DNA from: Brasenia schreberi
Taxonomy: Eukaryota; Streptophyta; Magnoliopsida; Nymphaeales; Cabombaceae
Direction: 5' to 3'
Assembly: GCA_036023115.1 (NCBI GenBank)
Contig: JAYKKT010000089.1
Coordinates: 8,199,501 to 8,263,500, forward strand
Length of the DNA stretch: 64,000 bases
Shown here: one piece after another, positions 52,123 through 63,349 of the stretch
How positions within the stretch are numbered: position 1 is the first letter of the stretch
Layout of the letters: each line of letters begins with the position of its first letter
Notes under the pieces: generated by a model
What the model was told of the DNA's origin: nothing
The model's database searches: none
The model's input: the letters and a program-made list of their open reading frames with translations, nothing else
Made by a program: the position numbers and the translations under genes

Positions 52123-52533
52123 TGTGTGTAAGCACGTGTATGTAAGAAGTGATATTTGTTAAAAGACGTATTAGATGTTCATATAATTCTAGTCCCAGTC
52201 AAAACACAGCTAGAAATATTATCTAATGTTTTGGTGATGATCTTTGTGTGTGTTTATATCGTCTGGGATTCTGGATGACTTGCTTCATGTACTCTTCTTA
52301 CTTCTCTTTTCTTATTGCATTTTTGTGTTTTGACAGAAAAGGAAAAATCATTCTAGAGAAGAGGTGAAAGTCTACCACCTACATACCAGTAGGAACTCGT
52401 GGGAATCATTCAAAATATAAATCACATACGAAGCTAGCAAGTATGGGCTCCCGAATAACAGAGCTAGTAGTACATATCTTCGTGCATATGTGCACAAGGA
52501 TTGCGTACGCTAGGCCTAGCCTTTTAGCCTATG

Positions 52534-52836
<303 letters not shown>

Positions 52837-52849
52837 GTATACATACATA

Positions 52850-53014
52850 CAGTAACGAATCTAAAAAATAGTGTTAAGAGGATGAAATATATATTTCATT
52901 ATGTTAAGGGGGACAAAACATGTGTCTCAAGCACTAAACTGTATTTTTTACATTGAAATCACAAAATTTCAAGGAAAACAACCGTTCCCTAAGTCTTCTA
53001 CATAGATCTGCCAC

Positions 53015-53016
<2 letters not shown>
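52850..53016. mobile_element. small element with hAT-like ends (167 bp)
   Basis: Left end CAGTAACGAATC; right end GATCTGCCACTG (complement CAGTGGCAGATC). The interior differs from the element at 27734, so it shares only the ends. It lies exactly between two AT microsatellites. Confidence 0.5.

Positions 53017-53096
<80 letters not shown>
53017..53096. repeat. compound (TA)n(GA)n microsatellite
   Basis: About 31 TA units then about 9 GA units, starting directly at the end of the small element at 52850-53016. Confidence 0.98.
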
Positions 53097-56000
53097 CGTA
53101 TATACTTGTGCTCGTGTAAATAGAGAAAAAGACCCATACACGTATGGGAGAGGATCATGTTTTTTATCCTTCCATATCCATTTGATAATGTGAGCACATG
53201 TTTGGAGCGGGATCATAATTGAGAGCAGAGGGCAATATCCAATTATTTATTTGTCAGATTAAATCCCCATACTAATTCTTTTTATTATTTAGTAACAAAG
53301 CCACAAGTCTGAGAAACTTTAATGAATGCTTTAGGACAAACTATGCTCTTCAATTTAGTAGATTATGCTCCACGGTTTCTTTCTAGATAAACCACAAAGT
53401 GAATGAGTAAACTCGTAAACGCATAGTAGATCATTTACAGGTAAAATTTTCACGTTCCTCTACACAATACCACGATATTGTTTCGAAATGCGCTACAAGG
53501 AATTCTGTTCATGAGTTTAGATGAGCTGAAAGACAAGTGCAGACAAGCAAACAAGTTGGAGTTCTGCTCATTGTGTTCGAATTCAGTTCATTAATTATCG
53601 ACAGCTAACGAACACGTATGAACATGAACTATTTTTGACACAGCTAGTGCTTCTGCAGGTTATATTTGGCTCTACTGTATCGCAGATTAACTTGTTCGGC
53701 TCGTTTGATGGTTGTATACATGAATGAAGAGTTGCTGATAAGAGCAGCATGTTCATTCTATATGTGTGCGTGTGCGCTCCTTTCGAAAGAAAATGTGTAG
53801 AGGGGTCTGCCCTCCAATCCAGTTTCCCTCTTTCTTTTCATTAAGGAATTGAAAGGGGTTGACAAGAGAGGAAAAAGAGTTGCAGGATGGGACCAAAAGT
53901 TAGGTCGAATCTGCATCGGTCTACCGCAGATTATATTACCGCTTAACTAGGAGTTCTGATTACGTATAAGATTAGTTCTTTTTCTTTTCACCAACAATTG
54001 GAATTTTTTTTACTGAAGGTCAATTAAATGCTTGTGGAGATTCAGCAAATGGTCCTTAATTAGGGGGGCGTAGGGAAGGAAGAGACCCACATGGTGGGTG
54101 ATGGTGTTATCTGTAACGTATTTTGTTCTGTTCTCTTTCTCTTTTCCGCGTTGTTCTCTTCTGCACCTGCAACATTCACGAAACTAAACGTCAAAGAGTA
54201 TGATGGGGTTGCATTAATTGGCAATATCCTAACTCTTCATATAGGGTCGTGAACCTAAAACTATTGACTGCCTTTTGCGGAAGAAGAGGGGTCCTTTGCA
54301 GTTCTGACGTCCCATCAAACAACTCATGTATCTAATCTTTTATCTGCAACTGTTGCTGTCTTGCAGGGTTTGGCAGGAAATCGATGAACCATTTCTGGTG
54401 AATACGCGTTATTTTATTCATGTATAAACAACAATCTATCTTTACCTGCATGTATTTTGATGTATTTGTATCCATATCAAATATAAAATCTAGGTCATGG
54501 CATAATGAATTCGTTTGAAACAAACAGAACTAATAGCATATTTTATTCTTTTTAATAAAAAATCTAAGGTGGCAGTGAGTGGTAGTTACTGCTTGTGACG
54601 AGCGGTGACCGTAGTGTTTATAATGGTACTAGTAACAAGTGAAACATGGTAGTTAAATAGCAAACCTAGTGAGTTAACAAGGAGCAACAACCACTGTAAA
54701 ACCAATGGTTTAAGCATGCTTTTCTGAAACGGTTTCTCTTAGTATGAGATGTTAATACGTGATTTTGATGATGGTCTCGTCACGAGAGAGAGATTGATGG
54801 TAGTGCAGCCAAGAGGACAAACAGCAGTTGCCAAATCCATCCATCATTTAGGCAGCCTAATTCCTCACATTGAGATTCTCTCTATCTTACTACCTATAAT
54901 ATATATATTCATTCTTATTTTTTACTTTTTAGAAACATAAATATCATTTAAGAATTTGTAAAGGTATTTTAAAAAATATTAAAAAACACTATTATTATGC
55001 TCGTGCACATCAAAAGAAAGAGTTTGCATGTTGTATCAAAGGTTGAGCCGTTGAAGACACAAAGGCTACTCTTTGCACACACATATATAATATATATAGC
55101 TTGGTATATATTTACATAAAAAATCTTAGTACATTTTAAAAGGTGGATTCGTGACACTTAAATTTAAAATGCAAAAAGTGCACTTATACTTTTTTTAAGT
55201 ATACTTAATAAAAAGCAACCTTTTACTTTTCTAATTAAATTTTGAATCATGAATGGTAGAGTCTTGCTTGTATAGGTTAATATGTAATATTGCTATCATA
55301 TGAGGCAAATCGAGAGCCCTACCAGGTGGGATAATGCCATGAGTACCAATTTTTGATAATTACGTTATCAAAGAAAAAGAAAAGTAACTTAATCATGTAG
55401 ACAATATAGTAAAACTCGCTCAAGGTATCTCTAATAATTGAGAAAGCAACCAAATGAGACGATATTCAGCTGCAAGGAATCCAACGTCAGTACACTTTAA
55501 GATGCAAACAAGACTGCTCATCAAATAATCCCTTTTACACCGGTTCGAGCTCTCTCACTCTCGTTCTGAGAACTCCCCGTATATGATCTTAGCTCTCTTC
55601 TTTTCGAGGTAAGAACTCCATCGACGTCTCCGCTTAAGGTTAACAACCAAGCAAAGCTAATCATATTCTTTTAAAAAGAAAAGAAAGGCTAAAGGTAAGA
55701 AACTATTTGTTTCAAGAATAACGAAGAAGAAGAATTTTTATTTTTCATCTTTTTATGGCAGTAAAATCTTTGTGCCAAGATTATTCTCCCCGGCGAGAGA
55801 GAGAGAGAGAGAGGAGAGTGGTGGCGTTCGCGAGGAAAACCTCCCAAGAGTCAAGGCGGAATCCCGAGGGAAACATTACTGCGACTTGTCCTCCCCACCT
55901 TCATCATCATCTTTCCCCTCGCATTTTGTGCAAGCGAGTTTACCCAACTGCCCTCTCGTGACACCGGACATCTCTTGCTACGAGGGTGCAAAGATTCGGA

Positions 56001-56540
56001 TCTGACCTGGATCTAGGTCCAATTGCAGTGCTTGGACCTGAACGATTCAGGGTAAAAAATGTATGGACTGGATTTGGTGTAGGCGTTTCGTACAAACAGA
56101 TGCCTTTCTCTAAACCGTCGCGGGATCTCTCAAACCACTGTTCATCACGAGTTTCAAAGGGCTCAATGGCCCAGTGCGCACCCAAATCAAGTGACGATGG
56201 TCAATTTGGTAATACAGTTCACACAGAAGTAAACATTTCAAAATTTAAAAATGGACTTGCTCTGCCGATTAAAGTTGGGGGTCCTGAGGAAGCCAAGCCG
56301 ATGGGCGGAGCCGAGCTGAATGAGCCGGCGATCGAAACGGGAAAAGCGGATACAGAAACAGGAAAAGAACGGGGAGAAAAAGGGGGGAGGGGAAATAATG
56401 ATCACAAGAACTGACTAACGGCGCGTTCTGACGGAATCTTTTCTGCGCTCATTAATACACCTTACACAAGAAATTCCAGATTTACCCACTATTTGGTCAA
56501 GAGTCAAGACCACGGTATGCGCGAGTGCCTTTTACACCAA
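53097..56540. other. intergenic, no convincing gene
   Basis: No recognised domain. 55540-56420 is less AT-rich and has a purine (GA)n tract at 55795-55813 and an open frame of 142 codons (55986-56414) with low-complexity Gly/Lys/Glu sequence at its end; this could be an unrecognised gene fragment or the flank of one. Confidence 0.4.

Positions 56541-56589
<49 letters not shown>
56541..56589. repeat. compound (CT)n(AT)n microsatellite
   Basis: About 11 CT units then about 13 AT units, 46 bp before a foldback element. Confidence 0.97.
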
Positions 56590-56634
56590 ATCAAGCGTCA
56601 ACCCCACATGGCAATGTTAATATTTTTCAGCAAC

Positions 56635-56802
56635 ATTATATGCTAATATATGTAAATAGATTTCTGTAATATTTTTTAAAGATAGATAGTTGACATTTGA
56701 ATTTAAAAATAAAACAATGTTTATTTTTTATTCAAATCTCAATCATTTATCTTTTAAATTGAATAAAGAAAATTCATTTGGATATGTACTAATGTATAAT
56801 AT
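56635..56802. mobile_element. foldback (palindromic) MITE-like element, clearest copy
   Basis: The left half has ATTATATGCTAATATATGTAAATAG, then GATAGATAGTTGACATTTGAATTTAAAAATAAAACA. The complement of the right half has ATTATACATTAGTACATATCCAAATG, then GATAAATGATTGAGATTTGAATAAAAAATAAACA. The inverted copies thus pair over nearly the whole 168 bp. Non-coding. Confidence 0.7.
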
Positions 56803-57261
56803 TAATAGCATATATCATGTAATATATATATATAAAGAAAGAGAGAGAGAAATATGTTAAATTATCATTCATGTGAATTTAGACTTTTTCTTGGTAAATC
56901 ATTCATGAGAGTCTAGATAATTAGATTGGATGAACGAATGATCTACATTAAAAAAACACAAAGTAGAAAAGTAAATGTCATACTTTGTGTTCTTGCTTTT
57001 TTTAAAAGCAATATAGTCCTTTATTTTTTTATTAGATCATTCTTTTTTTTTTGTTTTGACAAACAAATCAATTTCTCCAATCCAACTGTAGAGGTTAGTA
57101 TGAATGGGAGTCTAACAGCTTTTTATCTTAAGTAAAATGGTGCTTGTGTACACACACTTCTTGCATGTAATTATATATAAAGCAAATTATTCTAACTTGG
57201 TATATGCGTATAGATGTACATAATAGTTGGTAGCGGCTAGTGATGATAGCTATTAGCACCT
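56803..57261. other. intergenic, no gene seen
   Basis: Short AT/AG tract at 56823-56850; otherwise unremarkable AT-rich sequence. Confidence 0.4.
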
Positions 57262-58105
57262 GTTATCTCATCGACAATTTGGAAACTTCTCTCTGTCGAT
57301 TGGGTTGTCTGTTCAGTAACAGGAGTTGAGATGTAACGCTGAAGTTTGCTTACATCCCAAACAAAAAAGATTGGCAGAGTTTGATACAAAACCATACTTT
57401 TTGATCTGTAATTAGACATGGCCGGTCTTAGAAAACTGGAACTGATGGTCGGTTCCATTTTTCGTGTAACTGGGAACAGATACCAGGCCTGTCTGGTTCA
57501 GAGCTGTTTGTTTTAGTTCCAGGTCGAGTCTTAAACCTTCTAAAATATCATTAAAATATATGAAATTAGCTGTTTGGAGCTGCCAGTTTCGGTTCTATGG
57601 CAGGTGAAGCCAGAACCAAATTGGGCAGTCCCTGGTTTAGAATCAGGTTTGATTAATCCTTGTTTCAATCGATTCATGACCTAGTTATCTCATCGACAAT
57701 TTGGAAACTTCTCTCTGTCGATTGGGTTGTCTGTTCAGTAACAGAAGTTGAGATGTAACGCTGAAGTTTGCTTACATCCCAAACAAAAAAGATTGGCAGA
57801 GTTTGATACAAAACCATACTTTTTGATCTGTAATTAGACATGGCCGGTCTTAGAAAACTGGAACTGATGGTCGGTTCCATTTTTCGTGTAACTGGGAACA
57901 GATACCAGGCCTGTCTGGTTCAGTGCTGTTTGTTTTAGTTCCAGGTCGAGTCTTAAACCTTCTAAAATATCATTAAAATATATGGAATTAGCTGTTTGGA
58001 GCTGCCAGTTTCAGTTCTATGGCAGGTGAAGCCAGAACCAAATTGGGCAGTCCCTGGTTTAGAATCAGGTTTGATTAATCCTTGTTTCAATCGATTCATG
58101 ACCTA
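57262..58105. repeat. tandem duplication of a 422-bp unit
   Basis: Units 57262-57683 and 57684-58105 abut exactly. By eye I found four substitutions: CAGG/CAGA near 57322, AGAGCTG/AGTGCTG near 57501, TGAAATT/TGGAATT near 57561, and TTCGGTT/TTCAGTT near 57589. The unit contains about 150 bp of flank and the left part of a TAGACATG-family element, so the duplication came after that insertion. Confidence 0.95.
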
Positions 58106-58155
58106 GTTTGGTTTCAATTGAAACCACCAAGCCGGTTCTAAACCAGTCATGTCTA
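57835..58155. mobile_element. TAGACATG-family inverted-repeat element (321 bp); truncated twin at 57413-57683
   Basis: Left end TAGACATGGCCGGTCTTAGAA; right end GGTTCTAAACCAGTCATGTCTA. Core GTCGAGTCTTAAACCTTCTAAAA and an A-rich middle match the other copies. The twin at 57413 lacks its right end because the 422-bp duplication stops inside the element. Confidence 0.7.
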
Positions 58156-58439
58156 TCTATAACGAAAGCATAGAGCTAAAAAAAGAACATACGTATATAA
58201 TATATATTATAGAGAGAATAAAAAACGTAGACTCTTCTTAACAATTTGAATCATTCATTTGTTTAGCCGAAAGGTATGGATTCAAACAGAAAATAGTGAA
58301 GTAACTTTTCACAAAGTAAAAAAGTATAAAATAAATTTGTACTTTGTATCAATTTCTATTTGAATCCAAACCGTCCTATTAAAGAGATAGACGGTTCATA
58401 TTGTCTAAAAGAGTACCATGAGTGACTCCCGTATCTACC

Positions 58440-58442
<3 letters not shown>
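58156..58442. other. AT-rich intergenic with a foldback-like stretch
   Basis: 58240-58380 has TTTGAATCATTCA and TTTGAATCCAAACCG-type arms around AAAGTAAAAAAGTATA, resembling the foldback family, but the pairing is weaker. Confidence 0.4.

Positions 58443-58501
<59 letters not shown>
58443..58501. repeat. (CT)n microsatellite
   Basis: About 29 units. Confidence 0.98.
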
Positions 58502-58505
<4 letters not shown>

Positions 58506-60469
58506 AAGGTAATGCTTTTGGTTTCTTATAATGCCTTCTTGAAAATTTTGCCGTTAATGCAATAGGAGCCAGCATGGGTTTATATATATGTATATGTATA
58601 TGTATACGTATGAGAGAGAGAGAAGCAACTTTGTTGAAATTGGATTCACATTCAATTGTTCTCTCGGAAAGATAATTAACGGCAGTATATCTGAATCAGA
58701 CCAACCGCCAATTATCATGATACAATCAACCACAAACCATCACACTGCGATCATTTAGATCCGCCACTAGCCGAATATAAGGATGTATCACGAAGGCACA
58801 CGAAGCAACTTATCAAACACGACTAGTTGCTGCCCCCCCTATCCATAATAATGCAACACTCGACCAAGCCCGATTCTTCTCAACCAGAGCAATCCAAAAC
58901 GGAGCAGGCATGTCCATTTACTCAAGGATCCATCTGGATGCAGATTTCATTTGGTTTTGGCTAATGGGTTCTTCAAGTTCAACTATTTGAGACCATTTAT
59001 ACTTTCAATTTTCGATTATTTGCAGTCTTTTTTAGGAATATCTTGATATTTTTTCCAGGTTCTCTGATTCATCATAGAATGGCGTAATCATAATGCAGAA
59101 TTTGAGTAGTTCTCTGTTTTCATTCATCAAGGATGTTAATATGTACTTCATGGTTTCTCCTTTATGACCTCTCCTACAGGTTAGATCAGGTGATCTGGGG
59201 AATGCATGATCTAGCACCAAAATGCATGTCATTCAAGTCATCCGGACGTCAATATGCAACCATGCATTTGTCCAGGTGCTAGATCATGCTCTTCCAAATT
59301 ACTTGATCCATGGATAACTGCATCTTTTCGTATCCAAAGTTTTAAGTGCAATTTGGGACTCTTGATATTGATCTTCTTCCAGTAAATTTTTCGTGGTGCT
59401 ACAAATGGTTCTTCACATAGAGAATTAGAACCGTCGGAATTATGTTCATAACCAACCCAGAATTTTTATATATATATATATATATATATATCATCTAGTG
59501 TAAGCTAACTTTGTATTTAAAGTTTTAAATGGAGTGTACAATTTCTCCTGTTATTATTGACTTCTTGTATTCTGTTTGATGCGGATATGTTCTATAAGGC
59601 CTTTGGAGCCTAAACCTCCTCTTGAGGAGTATATTGGTCAATGTCATCGACGATATTGGTCAACCGTTGGTTTTGCAAAACCACGGGCGGTAAACCACCT
59701 AGGACAACAACTTACCGATTAACCGTTGGCAACAGACTGAAGTGTTCATCTTGCCCCTATACAAAACAAAAAATTATGAAATATCATTGGGAAAAATTGT
59801 GAAAATGTCTAGATGTAAAAAAGATTTATTTACCTCTATAGCATGGAAATGTCTTTTTTGTTTTAGATTTTGTCTTTGGTCAATATTTTGATTTATATTT
59901 AAGTGATTTTACAAAAATGACCCTCAATGTTTGTTATATTATCCATTATGCCACTTAGAAAAGTATATTTTTTCCTTTACTTTCTAGAAAATATCATGAG
60001 TGAGTTTTTATTGTTATGTCCTCAAATTTTTGATATTTTCATAAGATATTTGTATGTTAAATAAATTGTAATATAGTGTTTGGAAATATTTATAGTTCAG
60101 TACATAAACTTTATAGATATTACATTTAGGTGCTTGACTATTTTTGTTATTGATTCTTTAAAAAATATCTAGTGTCTATTCATCTTATGCATGTTTTATG
60201 TTTTCTATCTAAAAATATATTGAACCTCAACTTATTGTCTCTGCCAAATCATTAAAAATGACTTCTATAATATGTGTTTATAAATTGGCAAAGACCAAAA
60301 TTAAATGACTTAAATTTACAAACATAGAAGAGAAGCATCTAATTGACCTTTAACTTTAGAAAGAGTTGATTATATACTTAGGGAAACAATTACCTCCTAC
60401 TCCAATTACAATAGATAAGAAAAGGATAAGTATAAGACATTTTTAAGGGATGATACTATAGTTAGTACT
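58502..60469. other. intergenic, no gene seen
   Basis: An (AT)n tract lies at 59467-59491. A motif ATATTGGTCAA occurs at about 59630 and 59655. Sequence just before the copia gag (about 59590-60469) may be its leader or LTR but no LTR ends were recognised. Confidence 0.4.
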
Positions 60470-61414
60470 ATAATGTTAACCTACATAGAATATGACTTGA
60501 TTAGGGTCTTTGAAAAGTTTGATGCCGATAAAGAATTATTTGATTCTTTGACAACAAAATACGATACTACAACTAAGTTGTATGTTCAACTACTCCTTCA
60601 AAAATATAACTCTTACAAAATTAAAGAAAGTGATAATGTAGTTGAACATAACCAAATGTTGTTAATGGGTAGAAACTTAGTTGTAACAAAATCAGTCATC
60701 CCTGAACCAATGCAGACATCCACAATTCTTAATAGTCTTCCCCTTTCTTAGAATATAGTAACCACAAAACTTAGATTTTGACCAAATTTTACTCTTTTCA
60801 AACTCTCATTAAAACTAGCAATTAAACAAGAATATATGAATAAAAAAAAGAAAGATTGTTAGTTGCTCAAGATGATTTACAGTCTAACTCCAAAAGTAAC
60901 AAGAAGAATAAAAAACCAAATAAGAAATTTGGTAAGAATATCAAGCAGGTTGGTCAAACCTCTAAGAAATCGTAAGAATCTGTTTCTCGAATAAAGTAAT
61001 TCACTTGTGGGAAGATGAGGGACCATAAAAAGGACTACCATAACAAGAAGAACAATGCTGAAAACAACCAACGACGCAACCCAACAGAAGAACATGACAT
61101 AATCTACGTCATTTCTTAGTGTATCTACATGGATTGCCCAATGATTCGTTGGTGGATCACTTAGGAGCGACCTCTTATATCTCAAAAAGTAAAGAGGGAG
61201 CGATGGATTTGAAGTAATATAAACCTTGCAAGCATCGGGTTTAAGGTTGGGTTTATCCCTAGCAAAGTCATTGTGAGAAACTATGGTAGAATAGCTTTTT
61301 GGGGTCTATTTGATGTTGAGTATGGTTTGTTTAAACTTAATGAAAATGAAAATGAAAGTTCTTCTTCATGCTTATATTCTTTGAATATTTCAAATGTCTT
61401 ATACTTATATGCCA

Positions 61415-61416
<2 letters not shown>
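60470..61416 (+). mobile_element. Ty1/copia fragment: gag to protease region
   Basis: An open stretch (60473-60751) gives LIRVFEKFDADKELFDSL and KIKESDNVVEHNQML, typical of the copia gag (UBN2-type) domain. A decayed zinc knuckle follows (CGKMRDHKKDY near 61009-61041, last Cys lost), then the protease region (about 61125-61240) with stops, and finally DVEYGLFKLNENENES (61309-61360). The fragment ends at the AT tract at 61417. It is related to the element at 11318-15200. Confidence 0.8.

Positions 61417-61502
<86 letters not shown>
61416..61502. repeat. (AT)n microsatellite at a junction of inverted copia fragments
   Basis: About 43 AT units. To the left, plus-strand copia sequence stops; to the right, minus-strand copia integrase begins. 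Confidence 0.97.
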
Positions 61503-61505
<3 letters not shown>

Positions 61506-61506
61506 A

Positions 61507-61627
61507 TAATCATCGATAAAGGTTATAAAATATACTTTTTCATGATGAGATCTTACACTTAAGGGTCCACATAAATCAATGTGAAAATATTTCATCCATT
61601 CAACCTTCATGAGCTTACTCTCGTAGG
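61507..61627 (-). pseudogene. Ty1/copia integrase fragment
   Basis: The minus strand reads SKLMKVEWMKYFHIDLCGP, then YFITFIDDYS, the start of the integrase core including its first catalytic Asp. It runs into the AT tract and stops. Upstream (higher coordinates) it is interrupted by the insert 61628-62865. Confidence 0.85.
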
Positions 61628-61737
61628 CAGTGGTGGATCATGTATTATAGCCCATGGATCCCACCATAGGCTAGGCTATAGACTTTAAGCTATTTTAAAA
61701 AAATCAGCTGAGGCAAACACCTGTAGATCTGCCGCTG
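61628..61737. mobile_element. hAT-like MITE (110 bp) at the edge of an insert
   Basis: Ends CAGTGGTGGATC and GATCTGCCGCTG (complement CAGCGGCAGATC). Its complement contains TTAAAGTCTATAGCCTAGCC and GGGCTATAATACATGATC, matching the element at 27734-27911. The left end sits exactly where copia homology stops. Confidence 0.65.
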
Positions 61738-62659
61738 CTTGCAGGCAGCGAGTCCAATTTTCCAGGGGTTTCATCCATGCGTGTGCCTGTTTCATGGCTT
61801 CAGTCAAACATTGGTACTAAACATACATCATTTTTAAAAAAAAGAAAAGAAAATCTCAAATTACTCTACTAAAAATTTTCTCTTTTCCTCCTTGCTTGCC
61901 AGCTTCTTCTCCTCCGACGATCATCGAAGTCTTCTTTCCTTTTAATGACCTTTCTCGATCTCATATTCTTCGGCAATCTCTTTTAATTTTAGTCTCTCTC
62001 AATCATTTAATTTTTCTTTAAATTTATCTTTTCTTACTCTTTTTTTTTTAACTTTCAATCGATAAATTTGTCTTTAAATTTATCTTTTCTTACTCTTTTT
62101 TTTAAACTTTCATGAATAAATTTGTCTTTGCCTTATGTTTTTGCCGATCTCTCACAAACTTCAAGATAGATCTCACTGAAAAATCGATAAAAATAAAATT
62201 CTAGAGGATCAGTCACGACGAACATTTCATACAAGCGAAAAATAAATAATCGATGATGAAACACCTAAAGCATGTTTTAGGACAAATACGCCCAAGACGC
62301 TCACCTATTTGAAGAACAACGCAAGGTGCATATGATGACTGAAAAGTGTTTTGATTAAATGATAAACGTGCCTTAAACACATTGTTTCTTGAAATGTGTG
62401 ATGCGCGTTGAATACGTCTTGTTTTCGAGAATGAGAGAGACAAATATCAATGGATAATCTTTAAAAAATGATGAGAAAAATGCATCATAGTAAAAAAAAA
62501 AAAAGTGCATGAATAGTAACACCCTAACAAAATAGGAAAGCAAAAACCTTGCATGATTTGGATGTTAAACATACCTGGACATTCAACAACGGGCTGGATT
62601 AAACTGAATTGTGGCTGAGTGCTAGAGTTTAGGTGAAAGGGTCACAATACTTGTAAACT

Positions 62660-62722
<63 letters not shown>

Positions 62723-62865
62723 TGCGTGTGGGGTTTCAATGGCTCGGTGACCACAAAAGATGAAAAGGGCTTACCCTGAGTAAAGTAAAAGGTAGAAGGG
62801 TAGCAACAGTGGTGATTTATAAGTTGGTGTTAAACCTGTTTCAATCAATTGCTGTTGCCCTAATT
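61738..62865. other. insert splitting a copia integrase, origin unknown
   Basis: Not copia. It contains a 56-bp-period imperfect tandem repeat (CTTTAAATTTATCTTTTCTT at 62016 and 62072), a (CT)n tract at 62662-62718 and no recognised gene. The right boundary is near 62865, where decayed integrase sequence resumes on the minus strand. Confidence 0.5.
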
Positions 62866-63345
62866 ATTTATTTATAAAATTATTTTCTAGTCATTTTTCA
62901 TTTTATACAGTCCTTACACTTATTAAAAGTGTTTTCACGAAAGTTAGGTAATAAGTTAAAGTTGGTTAACTTTCTCAACTTTTTCAAACTTATATGACCC
63001 AAACGTTTATGTCATATATTCATATCAATCACATAGACACTATCAATATAAGCATAAGAAAAACTTTCATTTTCATTTATATTAAATTTAAACAAACCAT
63101 GTTCGACATCAAATAGACCAAATAAAGTTATCTTACCATGCTTTCCCACAATGACTTTGTGAGAGACAAACCTGACCTCAAACTCTTTTTTTACCAAGGC
63201 ATGGATTGATACAAGAATGCGCCTAATAATGGGTACAATTAATACATCAGTAAGTACAATTGGTGTGCCTTGTACAAAAATTTTAAATGACTCAACCTCA
63301 AAAACATTAAAAAAAAGTATTATTATTTATATAAACCTGATGCTC
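62866..63345 (-). pseudogene. Ty1/copia protease end and pre-integrase fragment
   Basis: The minus strand reads FEVRFVSHKVIVGKHGKI, GLFDVEHGLFKF, then HKRLGHISLKKLRKLTNFNLL and NTFNKCKDC, which is the protease end and the HHCC zinc-binding region with both His and both Cys present. It then decays (CIK*K) and meets the insert. With 61507-61627 it forms one minus-strand fragment. Confidence 0.8.
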
Positions 63346-63349
63346 GACA

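Noticed and set aside
55986..56414. 142-codon open frame on the plus strand in a less AT-rich region
   Set aside because: No recognisable domain, Lys/Glu/Gly low-complexity end, and no splice or neighbour support; described only as part of the intergenic block.
61281..63345. Simple inversion of one copia element
   Set aside because: The protease-end region is present in both orientations, so at least two copies are involved.
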